From the NCBI RefSeq assembly GCF_001051235.1, contig NZ_CBTJ020000025.1, positions 31,701 to 95,700 on the forward strand: a stretch of 64,000 bases of DNA, read 5' to 3'. Each line of letters begins with the position of its first letter. Within the stretch, counting starts at the first letter, position 1. The translations under genes and the position numbers were made by a program. Source of the DNA: Candidatus Competibacter denitrificans Run_A_D11. GTDB taxonomy: Bacteria; Pseudomonadota; Gammaproteobacteria; Competibacterales; Competibacteraceae. Below the pieces are notes generated by a model. The model did no database searches. It worked only from the letters and a program-made list of their open reading frames with translations, and was not told the DNA's origin. This document shows, piece by piece, positions 1-9,644 of this stretch.

Positions 1-2
1 CG

Positions 3-1985
3 GTTGCCAAGATGAATCTGGTGCCGGGGCGAGTGATCGGTCATCCAGAAGGGCATGGTTTTTTGATCCCTGACGCCGGCGGCGACAATCTGTTCCTCTC
101 ACCCCGCCAGATGCGCAAACTGCTGCACGGCGACCGGGCAGTGGCGCGAGTGATCGGGGTCGATTACCGGGGTCGGCGTGAAGGTGCCGTCGTAGAAGTG
201 CTAGAGCGCAACACCGAAATAGTGGTTGGGCGCTTTTGCGAGGAGCGCGGGGCGTTCTTCATCGTTCCCGACAACAAACGGATCAATCAGGACATCATGG
301 TACCGGCGGATGGACGTGGTGAGGCCCGCGCCGGCCAAATCGTCATCGCCGAGTTGATCGAACAGCCCAGCTCGCAAAGTCGCCCGCTCGGCCGGATCAA
401 GGAAGTGCTGGGCGAACACATGGCGCCGGGCATGGAAGTACGCATCGCCATCGCCAGCCACGGTATCCCGATAGACTGGCCAGATGCGGTGTTGGCGGAG
501 GTGAGCCATTACGGCGATACAGTGCCGGACGATGCCAGGCAAGGCCGTTGGGATCTGCGTGAGATCCCATTGGTGACCATCGATGGCATCACCGCCCGCG
601 ATTTCGACGATGCCGTGTACTGCGAACAGCGTGGGGCCAACTGGCGTTTGCTGGTGGCCATCGCCGATGTGTCGTGGTATGTGCAGCCCGGTACGGCATT
701 GGATCAAGAGGCCCGCAAGCGCGGCAATTCGGTGTATTTCCCGGATCGCGCCATCCCGATGTTGCCGGAGGTGCTTTCCAACGGTCTGTGCTCACTCAAT
801 CCCGCTGTGGATCGCTTGTGCATGGTCTGCGAGATGGCTTTTAACGCCGAAGGTCGCATGATTCGCTCACGCTTCGCCGAAGCGGTGATGCGCTCACAGG
901 CCCGGTTGACCTACGATACCGCTGCGGCCATCGTTGCCGACCGTGATCCGCATGTCCGCAAGGAATACGCCGCCCTAGTGCCGCATTTGGACCGCCTACA
1001 GACGCTGTATCAGGTGCTAAAGGCAGCACGCGAACAGCGCGGCGCGATGGATTTCGACACCCAGGAGACGGTGATTGAGTATGGCGCGGATCGCAAAATT
1101 GAGCGAATCTTGCCGACTGAGCGCAATGACGCCCATCGTCTCATTGAAGAGTGCATGATTGCCGCGAATGTGGCGGCGGCGCGTTTTTTACAGCGCAACA
1201 AGATACCAGGTCTTTACCGGATTCATGAGGGACCTACCGAGGAGCGCTTGAAAAAACTGCGGGCTTTTCTCGGTGAGTTGGGTTTGGGGCTGAGCGGGGG
1301 TGAGAAGCCGACACCACGCGATTACACTCGAGTTTTGGAAGGTGTTAAGGGCCGAGCAGACGCCCATCTGATTCAGACCGTCATGCTGCGCTCGCTGGCT
1401 CAGGCGACTTATAGTCCTGCGAACGCCGGTCATTTCGGGTTGGCGCTGGAAGCGTATGCGCATTTCACTTCGCCGATCCGCCGCTATCCCGATTTGCAGG
1501 TGCATCGTGCCATTCGTCATATCCTCAATGGCGGTAAGGCGGCTGATTTTCCCTACACTCAAGCGGATTTGCTTGGCTTGGGCGAGCATTGCTCAATGAC
1601 CGAGCGGCGGGCCGATGAAGCAACGCGCGATGCGGTGGAATGGCTCAAGTGCGAGTTTATGCTGGATAAGATCGGTCAGGTTTACGATGGCGTTATCACC
1701 GGCGTAACCGGGTTTGGCTTGTTCGTCGAACTGAGCGGGGTCTACGTTGAAGGGCTAATCCATGTGACCGCCTTGCGCAATGACTACTACCAATTCGATC
1801 CGGTCGGCCAGCGCTTGCGCGGCGACCGCTCCGGGCAAATTTACCGTCTGGGTGATAGTTTACGGGTGCGGGTGGTGCGGGTGGATTTGGATGAGCGCAA
1901 GATCGATTTTGAATTGATTGAGAGCGGGCGCCGCGATGAAAAACCGCGATCTCCGCGGAGTCGCGGCCCACGCAAAAAGGGTTGA
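3..1985 (+). CDS. rnr: Ribonuclease R, 5' end outside the window
   Basis: This is a processive 3'-5' exoribonuclease of the RNase II/RNB superfamily that degrades structured RNA. The frame is open to the left edge, and the first visible methionine (position 12) opens directly on a cold-shock RNA-binding domain. The usual N-terminal helix-turn-helix part of RNase R is therefore missing because of the window edge, not truncation. Counting from that methionine, the RNB active-site acidic cluster is in DGITARDFDDAVY (D191, D197, D199, D200). The S1 RNA-binding domain occupies roughly residues 554-637. The short Lys/Arg-rich tail after it is typical of RNase R and not of RNase II. The stop overlaps the region just before rlmB, so the two are probably cotranscribed, as in many Gammaproteobacteria. 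Identification is firm; the true start cannot be seen. Confidence 0.95.
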   Translation, partial: VAKMNLVPGRVIGHPEGHGFLIPDAGGDNLFLSPRQMRKLLHGDRAVARVIGVDYRGRREGAVVEVLERNTEIVVGRFCEERGAFFIVPDNKRINQDIMVPADGRGEARAGQIVIAELIEQPSSQSRPLGRIKEVLGEHMAPGMEVRIAIASHGIPIDWPDAVLAEVSHYGDTVPDDARQGRWDLREIPLVTIDGITARDFDDAVYCEQRGANWRLLVAIADVSWYVQPGTALDQEARKRGNSVYFPDRAIPMLPEVLSNGLCSLNPAVDRLCMVCEMAFNAEGRMIRSRFAEAVMRSQARLTYDTAAAIVADRDPHVRKEYAALVPHLDRLQTLYQVLKAAREQRGAMDFDTQETVIEYGADRKIERILPTERNDAHRLIEECMIAANVAAARFLQRNKIPGLYRIHEGPTEERLKKLRAFLGELGLGLSGGEKPTPRDYTRVLEGVKGRADAHLIQTVMLRSLAQATYSPANAGHFGLALEAYAHFTSPIRRYPDLQVHRAIRHILNGGKAADFPYTQADLLGLGEHCSMTERRADEATRDAVEWLKCEFMLDKIGQVYDGVITGVTGFGLFVELSGVYVEGLIHVTALRNDYYQFDPVGQRLRGDRSGQIYRLGDSLRVRVVRVDLDERKIDFELIESGRRDEKPRSPRSRGPRKKG

Positions 1986-1990
1986 ATACA

Positions 1991-2743
1991 GTGCTGGAGG
2001 AATCGATCCACGGCATCCATGCAGTGGCGGCGGCGTTGAAGTACGAGCCAGAACAGTTAAGCGGGGTGTGGGTAGAGCGGCAACGACGGGATGGGCGCTT
2101 GCAGACGTTGCTGGAGCAGGCGATGGGCCTTGGTATAGCGGTCCATTACACCGAACGATCCGAGTTGGATCGACTGAGCGGTGGGGCGCGACATCAGGGC
2201 ATTGTGGCCCGCTTGGCCGGGCGCCGGCCTGCGCTGACTGAGGACGATTTAGCGGATTTGCTGGCGGGAGTGGCCGGATCGGCTTTGTTACTGGTGTTGG
2301 ACGGGGTGCAGGACCCACACAATCTGGGCGCATGTTTGCGTAGCGCGGCAGCGGCGGGCGCCCATGCTGTGCTTGTTCCCGCTGATCGGGCGGTGGGTTT
2401 GAACGCGACGGTCCGCAAGGTTGCGTGCGGTGCGGCGGACATCGTGCCATTCGTGCAAGTGGTCAATTTGGCACGGGTACTGCGCGATTTACGCGAGCGG
2501 GGCATTTGGGTGATTGGTGCAGCGGGAGAAGCGGAAACCAGTCTTTACACGGTCGATTTCACGGTGCCGACCGCCATTGTGTTGGGCGCCGAAGAAAAAG
2601 GGCTGCGCCGTCTGACCCGCGAACTGTGTGATCACCTGGTCCAGATTCCGATGGCGGCCGGTGGCATCAAGAGTTTGAATGTATCGGTGGCGGCAGGAAT
2701 ATTTCTGTTCGAGGCGCGGCGGCAGCGGGCGTTTAGCGCCTGA
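1991..2743 (+). CDS. rlmB: 23S rRNA (guanosine-2'-O-)-methyltransferase RlmB
   Basis: SpoU (SPOUT) family enzyme that 2'-O-methylates G2251 in the P-loop of 23S rRNA using S-adenosylmethionine. The N-terminal part (ESIHGIHAVAAAL) is the small RNA-binding substrate domain. The catalytic knot follows with SPOUT motif 1 (LDGVQDPHNLGACLRSA), motif 2 (VLGAEEKGLRR) and motif 3 (IPMAAGGIKSLNVSVA). An upstream TTG at 1982 is in frame but overlaps the rnr stop and has no spaced ribosome site. The GTG at 1991 lies about 9 bases after AAGGG and leaves the protein (250 aa) at family length, so I chose it. Its 3' end overlaps the convergent AttH-like gene by 11 bases. Identification is secure from motifs and from the rnr-rlmB pairing. 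Confidence 0.93.
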   Translation: MLEESIHGIHAVAAALKYEPEQLSGVWVERQRRDGRLQTLLEQAMGLGIAVHYTERSELDRLSGGARHQGIVARLAGRRPALTEDDLADLLAGVAGSALLLVLDGVQDPHNLGACLRSAAAAGAHAVLVPADRAVGLNATVRKVACGAADIVPFVQVVNLARVLRDLRERGIWVIGAAGEAETSLYTVDFTVPTAIVLGAEEKGLRRLTRELCDHLVQIPMAAGGIKSLNVSVAAGIFLFEARRQRAFSA

Positions 2744-3899
2744 CCGGCTTTTCGTAGCGCGTCATTTCCAAATACCCTTGACCGCCAATTTTTTGATCTC
2801 CGAAACGCCCAGTCACTGCAACAGCACCCTCCCAGTACCGCACCGTTAGCCGCATTTCCTGATCCACGACCTTTGGGGTAATGGTCAAATCCAAGCTTTC
2901 GGCCGGCAAACGCAAGCGCCACTGGGCCGGATAACGGTCGCCAGTCCTTGGGCTGACCCACTCGCCCAACGGCTGCAAGTCCATTTCGTTCCAGCTTAGC
3001 GCCCGCGTTTGGCCATCGGCCGTGATTAGCGTTCCCTTGCTGAACGGGTCCGCGCTGCCATCTTTGTGGCGCATCCGATAGAGCATGAGGTCTCGCCCAT
3101 CATCCAGTTGCAGGGCGAACCAGTCCCAGCCACTTTGCTCCGGCCCCAGGGCACTGGTACTCCATTCACGGTCCAGCCAACTGGTGCCGGTGACTTGGAA
3201 GGTCTTTTCGGCGACCTGAACCGTGCCTTGGGCGGATAGACGGGTATAAGAGTAGTAATAAGAGGCATTGCCCGGTTCGGCGCTTTTTTGGCTTAAACCT
3301 CGGTCACCTTGCAGTACGATAGGTTTGGTGGTGTTGAGTATTAGATCAAGCGCTATAGAGTCTTGCTGGGCGCGAACTCGCAGTGGAAAGGCGCCGGTTT
3401 CAGTTCCAGTCAAGGCCCAGTCATCTAGCCAGACTCGAAACGGTGTGGCTTGCACTCCCGCCAGACCCACCGCGCCGCGACTGAATCGCTCGAAGGCATG
3501 ATGCTGTGCGCCTGCGACATCGGTGAGTGCGAAATGGCCCATGTAGACCTGATTCGTCCGCCAAACTGAATCGCTGACCGGTGGCTGTGGTGCGAGAGCG
3601 ATGCGAAACAGGGTTAGTTGATAACCGAATTGCCGTCCAGTGGGATCGGCTAGATTGCCGGTGACATACCACCATTCGTTACGGAAGGTGGGGTGTGAGC
3701 CATGATCGGCTGGAAACGCGAAGGGGCGCGGCGCATAAGCGCGCTCGTAGCCGGTTATCTCGGTGTTACCACCCAGGGCCGATCCAACCGTCATCCCGGC
3801 GGTTAAGTGGGCTGGGCTGGGTCGAAACAACTGGTTGGCGACACTAATCAGCAAAGCCACCCCGAGCAAGCCGACCAACCATCCATAAAGTCGGCGCAT
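2733..3899 (-). CDS. AttH/CrtC-like predicted secreted hydrolase of an FtsX-type ABC system
   Basis: 388-aa protein with a single N-terminal hydrophobic segment (residues about 5-24, signal anchor or uncleaved signal). The large extracytoplasmic body resembles the tandem lipocalin-like fold of AttH/carotenoid 1,2-hydratase proteins (COG5621). Recognisable pieces are the early HPTFRNEWWYVTGNL segment, GTSWLDREWSTSAL and WDWFALQLDDGRDLMLYRMR. The gene abuts the FtsX-like permease (ATG directly after the permease stop), and the same trio of ATPase, permease and AttH-like protein recurs in bacteria (attEFGH-type loci). The ABC proteins probably move or extract a lipidic substrate at the membrane and this protein acts on or carries it; the substrate is not known to me. 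Hydrolase activity is an annotation tradition, not something the sequence proves. Confidence 0.8.
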   Translation of the reverse strand: MRRLYGWLVGLLGVALLISVANQLFRPSPAHLTAGMTVGSALGGNTEITGYERAYAPRPFAFPADHGSHPTFRNEWWYVTGNLADPTGRQFGYQLTLFRIALAPQPPVSDSVWRTNQVYMGHFALTDVAGAQHHAFERFSRGAVGLAGVQATPFRVWLDDWALTGTETGAFPLRVRAQQDSIALDLILNTTKPIVLQGDRGLSQKSAEPGNASYYYSYTRLSAQGTVQVAEKTFQVTGTSWLDREWSTSALGPEQSGWDWFALQLDDGRDLMLYRMRHKDGSADPFSKGTLITADGQTRALSWNEMDLQPLGEWVSPRTGDRYPAQWRLRLPAESLDLTITPKVVDQEMRLTVRYWEGAVAVTGRFGDQKIGGQGYLEMTRYEKPVRR

Positions 3900-6404
3900 T
3901 TATTCGGCTCGCAGCGCGTCGGCCGGTCGGGTGCGAGCCATGCGCCAGATGGGATAAAGCCCTGCCAGCAGGGCCGCGATGATCGCCAGTGCGAGTGTTT
4001 CCAGGAGCAGCCAGGGATCGACATGGTAGGGTAGAGTCCAACCGAAGGCCCGCCGGTTGATCACGAAAATCAGCACAGCCGCGAGCAGCAATCCGACTGG
4101 AAAAGCCAGCAAGCCTGCCACGGCGCCCATAAAGCCCGTCTGCAACGATACCAAGAAGCCGATCTCGCGCGGAGTCATGCCGGTGGCGCGCAACACGGCG
4201 AATTCTCTTGCACGCTCCAGTTGCAAAGCCGATAGCGCGCTCAGCACCCCGACCACCGCTACCAGAATCGCCAGTAGGCGCAAGACATTGGTAATCGTGA
4301 AGGTGCGGTCGAAGATTTCCAGCGTCCTAGCCTGAATATCCCGATTCGGCCGAATCATCAGCGGCTGAAGGGTGCCTAGCCGCTCCTGCAAGCGTTCGCG
4401 CAACGTCGCCAGGTTTTCTCCCACGACCGCAAATACGGCTGCCGAGCCGATATCAGCATCGTGCCAGTACCGTTCATAACTGGAGCGCTGGATCAAAATA
4501 CGGCCGTGTTCGGAGCCATAGTCCAGGTAGATCCCCGCAATGGCGAATTCATGCAAGCCATCAGCCGTCATCAAGGGTAGAGAATTGCCCACATTAAGCC
4601 GCTGGCGGTAGGCGAGGGGTTCGCTGATTAACACCGACTCGCCAGTTTGGAAGGCGTGCCAAGCTGTGGCTGGATCGCCAGCGATCAGGCGATAACCGGC
4701 TTGCGCCGCCGGGGCAAGTTCTGCGGCGATCAGTTGGATTGGGCGACCGCCGAGTTCAGCGCTGGCGCGTCGGTAGGTGGAAACCGTCGCCACACCCGGC
4801 GTAGTCCGCAAAGCAGCCAGCGTTACCGCTTGTAATACCTCAGCGTTGTTGCCGCCCTCGGTGCCCGTTGGCGCGAGGTATAAATCCGCACTAAGCAAGT
4901 CTTTGATCCAGATCGCCACGCCACCGCGAAAGCTATCCACCATCACGCCAACCCCGACCGTGGTGGCGAATGCCACCATCAATGCGGCCACGGCGATACC
5001 GGTGCGGCTGAGATGACGGGCAACGTCCCGGTTGGCCATCCGGGTTAATAGATTCAATCGGTCCACGAGCGATTGATTGATGCGGACAACATAAACCACA
5101 GTAGGTGGGGTCAGCAGGGCACAACCGAAAATCAGCAAAAACAAGCCGATGAAACCGGACACCAGTGAATCTGAAAGAGTCAAGATCAAGCTACCACCGC
5201 CCAGGCTCGTGAATCCGGCCAGCGCCAACCGAGGCACCGCAGCCTGCCAGCGGGTTTCCAAGTACGAACGGCTTAATGCTGCGCCAGGCGGTGCATTCGC
5301 TGCTTCCCGCGCCGGTAACCAAGCCGCTGCCAAGGTTGCTGAGATGCCCAGCGCTGCGCCCTTGAGCAATGACCACGGATCGATTAAGAACTCACGGACG
5401 CTCACGGTGTAATACAAATCATTGATGGTGCGGGTGACGAGGTTTACCAGTCCCGAACCCAGCCACAATCCCAATAAACCACCCAGAAAGACACCGGCTA
5501 AACCGAGCAGTAACGCCTCACCCAGCACACCCACGAACAATTCACCGCGCGTGGCGCCCAGCGCTCGTAGCATCCCCAGCAGGCTGCGCCGCTGTACCAC
5601 CGAGAACGAGGTCGCGTTGTAAATCAAGAAGGTGCCGACCACCAGCGCCAACAGGCTCATTGCTGTTAGGTTCAGCGAAAAAGCGGCGCTTAGATCAGCG
5701 GTTGCCTGATTGCGTCCTTGGGCGTTTTCAAGCCGAAAACCGCCCGGCAGCCAGGCGCGCAACTCGTCGGCAATCCGTGCACCGGCACGGCCATCCGGCA
5801 GGATCAGATCGATATGACTGAGCCGACCTGGCAATCCTAGCAAGACTTGTGCGGTGCTGATATCGGTGATGAGCAGACCTTCCATCTCCGGGCCGTCTAG
5901 GGTGCCAGCGCGTTTTAGCGTGAAGGATTGATTGCCCCGTTGTAAGGTGATTTGCTCGCCCAGGGTGGACGGCATCAATGCGGTATCAGGTTCCTGGATC
6001 AGGGCGCTTAAATTCATGCTACCGTCGCTGGTGTTGGCTGCGGCGGCACGAAATGGCCCTTCGGCGAAAGGGTCGATACCCAGAATTTGCAGTAGTTGAC
6101 CAGGTTGGCCTTTTTGTGGCAGATAGCCGGTCACCACTGGTGCTGCAAGCCGAAATCCACGTTCAACCCGCAAAGCGCGGTAAAGGGTTTCGGGAATGCC
6201 ACTCGAACCACCGACGATCTGATGGGTCGCGTGGCCGGTGATGCGGCCCATGGTGAGATCGAAGCTCCGGCGGGCGCTGGCGTTGGCGAGATCGACGGCC
6301 AAGACGACCGCAACGCCAAGCGCGATACCGAGGATGGATAAACCCAATTGCCAGGGGTGGTGCAGGGGATGGCGGAGCAGCGCTCGCCACAACAAGGGCG
6401 TCAC
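3900..6404 (-). CDS. FtsX-family ABC transporter permease (AttF/AttG-like)
   Basis: 834-aa permease of the MacB/LolCE/FtsX superfamily. An N-terminal transmembrane helix (about residues 17-38) is followed by a large periplasmic domain (about 40-245) and an FtsX module of three helices (about 245-365). A central pair of helices, a second periplasmic domain and a C-terminal FtsX module (about 700-825, ending in LAGLYPIWRMARTRPADALRAE) follow. This double-FtsX architecture means one polypeptide could supply both halves of the membrane channel. The start is GTG in a GTGA overlap with the upstream ATPase stop, which implies translational coupling. Such transporters work mechanically on lipids, lipoproteins or cell-wall enzymes from the inner membrane; which one applies here cannot be told. 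Confidence 0.88.
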   Translation of the reverse strand: MTPLLWRALLRHPLHHPWQLGLSILGIALGVAVVLAVDLANASARRSFDLTMGRITGHATHQIVGGSSGIPETLYRALRVERGFRLAAPVVTGYLPQKGQPGQLLQILGIDPFAEGPFRAAAANTSDGSMNLSALIQEPDTALMPSTLGEQITLQRGNQSFTLKRAGTLDGPEMEGLLITDISTAQVLLGLPGRLSHIDLILPDGRAGARIADELRAWLPGGFRLENAQGRNQATADLSAAFSLNLTAMSLLALVVGTFLIYNATSFSVVQRRSLLGMLRALGATRGELFVGVLGEALLLGLAGVFLGGLLGLWLGSGLVNLVTRTINDLYYTVSVREFLIDPWSLLKGAALGISATLAAAWLPAREAANAPPGAALSRSYLETRWQAAVPRLALAGFTSLGGGSLILTLSDSLVSGFIGLFLLIFGCALLTPPTVVYVVRINQSLVDRLNLLTRMANRDVARHLSRTGIAVAALMVAFATTVGVGVMVDSFRGGVAIWIKDLLSADLYLAPTGTEGGNNAEVLQAVTLAALRTTPGVATVSTYRRASAELGGRPIQLIAAELAPAAQAGYRLIAGDPATAWHAFQTGESVLISEPLAYRQRLNVGNSLPLMTADGLHEFAIAGIYLDYGSEHGRILIQRSSYERYWHDADIGSAAVFAVVGENLATLRERLQERLGTLQPLMIRPNRDIQARTLEIFDRTFTITNVLRLLAILVAVVGVLSALSALQLERAREFAVLRATGMTPREIGFLVSLQTGFMGAVAGLLAFPVGLLLAAVLIFVINRRAFGWTLPYHVDPWLLLETLALAIIAALLAGLYPIWRMARTRPADALRAE

Positions 6405-7102
6405 AACGTAATATCCTGAATCTGGCCGGATTCCAGATAAAGTACCCGGTCGGCCCGCGCCGCGACATCACGGCTGTGCGTGACCATGATGATGGTCGTG
6501 GCTGCCTGGCGGTGCAGGTCCAACAACAGTTCCAAAATGCGCTCACCGGTTGTGGTATCCAGATTTCCTGTCGGTTCATCGGCCAACAAGAGCAGTGGGC
6601 GGTGAATCATGGCGCGGGCAATGGCCAGTCGCTGTTGCTCGCCGCCTGATAGCCGTTCGGGAAAGCTGTCGCGCCGGTCCCTAAGATTGATATAGGCCAA
6701 TAGTTCTGCCGCCCTACAATACTCCACCTCGGCGGTCAGCCCATTAAGCTCGAGCGGCAGCAGCAGATTTTCCTGAACGGTTAAAGTTGGGATAAGATTG
6801 AAAAACTGAAACACAAAACCGATATGGCGGCGCCGGAAGTGCGTGCGCTCGCTCTCGGTCAAAGCCGCCAGCGACCGGTCTTCGATCCAGATGGTCCCGG
6901 CGTCGGGCAAGTCGATACCACCGAGCAAATTAAGGAGCGTGGATTTGCCAGAGCCGGATTGTCCGAGCAAAGCGACAAATTCACCCCGGCCAATATCCAA
7001 ATTCATGCCGTTGAAGATGGTCCGCTTTTTATCTCCTTCAGTATAATCTTTGCTAAGATTACGAATTGAGACAAAAGTGGGTGCCGGAGTTGGGGTTTCC
7101 AT
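6401..7102 (-). CDS. LolD/MacB-type ABC transporter ATPase
   Basis: 233-aa nucleotide-binding subunit for the adjoining FtsX-family permease. It has Walker A GQSGSGKST (about residues 48-56), Q-loop FVFQFFNLIPTLT, signature LSGGEQQRLAIARA, Walker B LLLADEPTGNLD and H-loop MVTHSRD, all intact. The LIPTLTVQENLLLPL stretch after the Q-loop is typical of the LolD/MacB/FtsE branch. It is first in a minus-strand operon with the permease (4-base overlap) and the AttH-like protein. The 218-base gap to the divergent exopolysaccharide operon (7103-7320) is A+T-rich relative to its surroundings and should hold both promoters; I cannot place -35/-10 boxes with confidence. Confidence 0.92.
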   Translation of the reverse strand: METPTPAPTFVSIRNLSKDYTEGDKKRTIFNGMNLDIGRGEFVALLGQSGSGKSTLLNLLGGIDLPDAGTIWIEDRSLAALTESERTHFRRRHIGFVFQFFNLIPTLTVQENLLLPLELNGLTAEVEYCRAAELLAYINLRDRRDSFPERLSGGEQQRLAIARAMIHRPLLLLADEPTGNLDTTTGERILELLLDLHRQAATTIIMVTHSRDVAARADRVLYLESGQIQDITL

Positions 7103-7320
7103 CTAAACTCATCAATTAAAAGCTTTAAATTTAAATTAGCTGCTGAGTGGGTTGTCTTTGAGCGACAGTAAGTTCAACCTATTTCTTGAGTTTTGCTACT
7201 GTTAGAGGTCGCGCAACTTCACGTTATGCGGCTGAATGGTTTCATGATTTAGAGTGGGCTGAATAGCGTTTCTGGGATATTTTAAGATCAGATATTTTCA
7301 AAGGCTTTGGGAGTCCTCGT

Positions 7321-8010
7321 ATGGAAAAGCGTAGGCTGTGGGTTGGAGGGGCGGCCATCGCTCTCTCGCTGGGAATTACTCTTTTACTCGGTGCTTGTGC
7401 CAGGCAGCAGCAGGCTGGGTTACCGCCATCGACCAATTATAGTTCCCATACCTCGTCGCCGGATACTTACAATTACCAGATAGGGCCTGGCGATCAGGTT
7501 CAGATTTTTGTCTGGAGAAATCCTGAGGTTTCCCAGAGTGTTGTTGTTCGCCCGGATGGGAAGATCACCACCCCGCTGGTGGAGGATCTGCAAGCGAGTG
7601 GGAAAACCCCCAACCAGTTGGCCCGCGATATGGAAAAAGCGCTGGAGACATATATCCGCCAGCCAATTGTCACCGTCATCGTTGCCGGTGGTATCGGGCC
7701 TTACAGTGAGCAAATCCGTGTGATTGGCCAAGTGGGCGGTGGGTCACAGCAAGGCGGCGGCGGGCGAGTCGCTGGTGCTCAAGCTCGGGCAATCGCATAC
7801 CGCTACAAAATGACCCTGCTGGATGTGATGGTCGCTGTCGGTGGTTTAAGTGAATTTGCCGCTGGGAATAACACCAAGCTGGTTAGAGTGGTCGAAGGCA
7901 AGCAGCAGGAATACCAGGTGCGATTGGAAGATCTGCTCAATGGCGATATTACCGCCAACGTGGATATCTTTCCCGGGGATATTCTGATCATTCCCGAAGC
8001 CTGGTTTTAA
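7321..8010 (+). CDS. Wza-like exopolysaccharide export lipoprotein (XrtA/PEP-CTERM type)
   Basis: 229-aa lipoprotein of the polysaccharide biosynthesis/export (Poly_export, SLBB) family. The signal peptide ends in the lipobox LLGAC with the lipidated cysteine at residue 26. The conserved entry YQIGPGDQVQIFVWRNPEVS opens the Poly_export domain, and an SLBB-like repeat carries the IRVIGQVG and TLLDVMVAVGG segments. The protein is shorter than E. coli Wza (about 380 aa), as is usual for the exosortase-associated subgroup. It should form the periplasmic/outer-membrane exit of a polysaccharide secretion machine together with the next four genes. A Gly/Gln-rich insert (GGGSQQGGGGRVAGAQ, about residues 139-154) interrupts the SLBB region. 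First gene of a compact plus-strand operon. Confidence 0.88.
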   Translation: MEKRRLWVGGAAIALSLGITLLLGACARQQQAGLPPSTNYSSHTSSPDTYNYQIGPGDQVQIFVWRNPEVSQSVVVRPDGKITTPLVEDLQASGKTPNQLARDMEKALETYIRQPIVTVIVAGGIGPYSEQIRVIGQVGGGSQQGGGGRVAGAQARAIAYRYKMTLLDVMVAVGGLSEFAAGNNTKLVRVVEGKQQEYQVRLEDLLNGDITANVDIFPGDILIIPEAWF

Positions 8011-8044
8011 GCCAGTTGATCGGCGGATAAGGAAGTAATCCACG

Positions 8045-9631
8045 ATGAATGAATTGATCGAACAGATCCTGAGCTATCTGCGGGGGATTTGGCGCAATCG
8101 TTGGTATGCTATTGCGTGTACATGGTTAGTTTGCCTGATTGGGTGGGGGGTGGTCTTGCTTTTGCCCGACCAATATCAGGCTTCTGCCCGGGTTTATGTG
8201 GATACCCAGACCGTTCTTCGTCCTGTGTTGCAGGGCTTAACCGTCGATCTTAACCCTAATGCCCAGGTTGAATTGATCACCCGCACGTTATTGAGTCGGC
8301 CCAATTTAGAAAAGATTGCCCAATCGACAGGCTTGGACAGGCAGGCGAAAGACGCCGAGGCTTTGGATGGCTTATTGACCCGATTGAGTAAGGACATCGG
8401 TTTTGCCAAGAGTGGCGCGGATCTCTATGCCATTACGTATACAGACCCTCAGCCGGAATTGGCTAAGAAAATGGTGCAAACCATTGTCGATGTATTCGAG
8501 AAAAACCTGGTCGGCAATACCCAGCAAGGTACCGATACCGCTCTGCGGTTTTTGGGTGAACAGATTCGCGAGTACGAAGCCCGTTTGGTTGAAGCGGAAG
8601 AGCGCCTCAAAGCCTTCAAAATCAAAAATGCTGGCCGCATGCCTTCGGAAGGGCAGAATTATTACGGCCGTATGCAGCAAGCCTCTAATGATTTAGAAGC
8701 CATCCGCTTGGATCTGGCGCAGGCGGAGAATCGCCGTGCGGCCCTGCAACAACAATTGGGCGCCGCCTTACAGCAGCAGGCCAAAAGCGATAGCGCAGCG
8801 GGTGGTGAAACCCCCGAAGCAGCGGTGGTGCTGCCGGTCGATACGCGCATCCAGGCGCTTGAGCGGCAACTTGATCAGTTGCTGATCCAGTATACCGACA
8901 AACATCCAGACGTTAATATCTTGCGCAAGACCATCTCTGATCTTAAGAAACAGCAGGCGCAAGAGCGCGCCCAATACACGGCGAGCCTTCCACAAAGTAG
9001 AACCGTCATTAGCCGGACGCCGAAAACCTATTCGTTTATTGATGAGCTGAGAGTCAAACTAGCTGAAGAAGAGGCTAATATCGCCTCGTTGCAAGTACGC
9101 TCGGCCGAATATGCCAAGCGGTATAACGAGCTGCGCGGCCAAGCCAGCGTTCTTCCCCAAGTGGAAGCTGAACTGACCTCTTTAAATCGCGATTACGAGA
9201 TTAATCGGAAAAAATATGACGAATTGATCTCACGGCGTGAATCGCTGCGGTTGTCTGAGCAAGCGGAGCAATCCAAGCAGGATGTGCGTTACCGGGTTGT
9301 CGAACCGCCTCGGGTACCGCCGATACCCAGTGGACCCAAACGCTTGTTGTTGATGAGTTTGGTTCTGGGTGTAGGGTTGGGGGCTGGGGTGGGGCTGGCC
9401 TTGTTGGTTTCTCAGCTTTGGCCGACCTTTGACAACCGGCGCAGCCTGATGCAGATCACTAATATCCCAGTACTCGGCAGCGTCGGCGTGGTGTTGTCCC
9501 CTCTAGCGTTGCGTCGGGAGCACAGGATGGTGGCTGTATACGCCTTATCGGTCGGCGCTTTATTTTTAGCTTATGGCGGTTTAATGGCTTGGCAACTCTT
9601 TGGAACTCGTTATAACTTTCTTGCTGGCTAA
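8045..9631 (+). CDS. Polysaccharide chain-length determinant (Wzz/PCP family, XrtA type)
   Basis: 528-aa inner-membrane co-polymerase that sets polymer length and couples to the tyrosine kinase encoded next. A first transmembrane helix lies at about residues 20-39. The Wzz entry motif YQASARVYVDTQTVLRP follows, then a long periplasmic coiled coil (about 165-420, rich in Glu, Gln and Arg heptads). The conserved pre-membrane proline motif is RVVEPPRVPPIPSGP. Two C-terminal hydrophobic segments follow (about 435-455 and 495-520). The two-helix end is characteristic of the exosortase-associated PCP group (TIGR03007-like). The gene starts 34 bases after the Wza-like gene and is followed within 13 bases by the kinase start, so cotranslation is likely. 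No cytoplasmic kinase domain is fused to it. Confidence 0.9.
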   Translation: MNELIEQILSYLRGIWRNRWYAIACTWLVCLIGWGVVLLLPDQYQASARVYVDTQTVLRPVLQGLTVDLNPNAQVELITRTLLSRPNLEKIAQSTGLDRQAKDAEALDGLLTRLSKDIGFAKSGADLYAITYTDPQPELAKKMVQTIVDVFEKNLVGNTQQGTDTALRFLGEQIREYEARLVEAEERLKAFKIKNAGRMPSEGQNYYGRMQQASNDLEAIRLDLAQAENRRAALQQQLGAALQQQAKSDSAAGGETPEAAVVLPVDTRIQALERQLDQLLIQYTDKHPDVNILRKTISDLKKQQAQERAQYTASLPQSRTVISRTPKTYSFIDELRVKLAEEEANIASLQVRSAEYAKRYNELRGQASVLPQVEAELTSLNRDYEINRKKYDELISRRESLRLSEQAEQSKQDVRYRVVEPPRVPPIPSGPKRLLLMSLVLGVGLGAGVGLALLVSQLWPTFDNRRSLMQITNIPVLGSVGVVLSPLALRREHRMVAVYALSVGALFLAYGGLMAWQLFGTRYNFLAG

Positions 9632-9644
9632 TGAGGCTACGCTG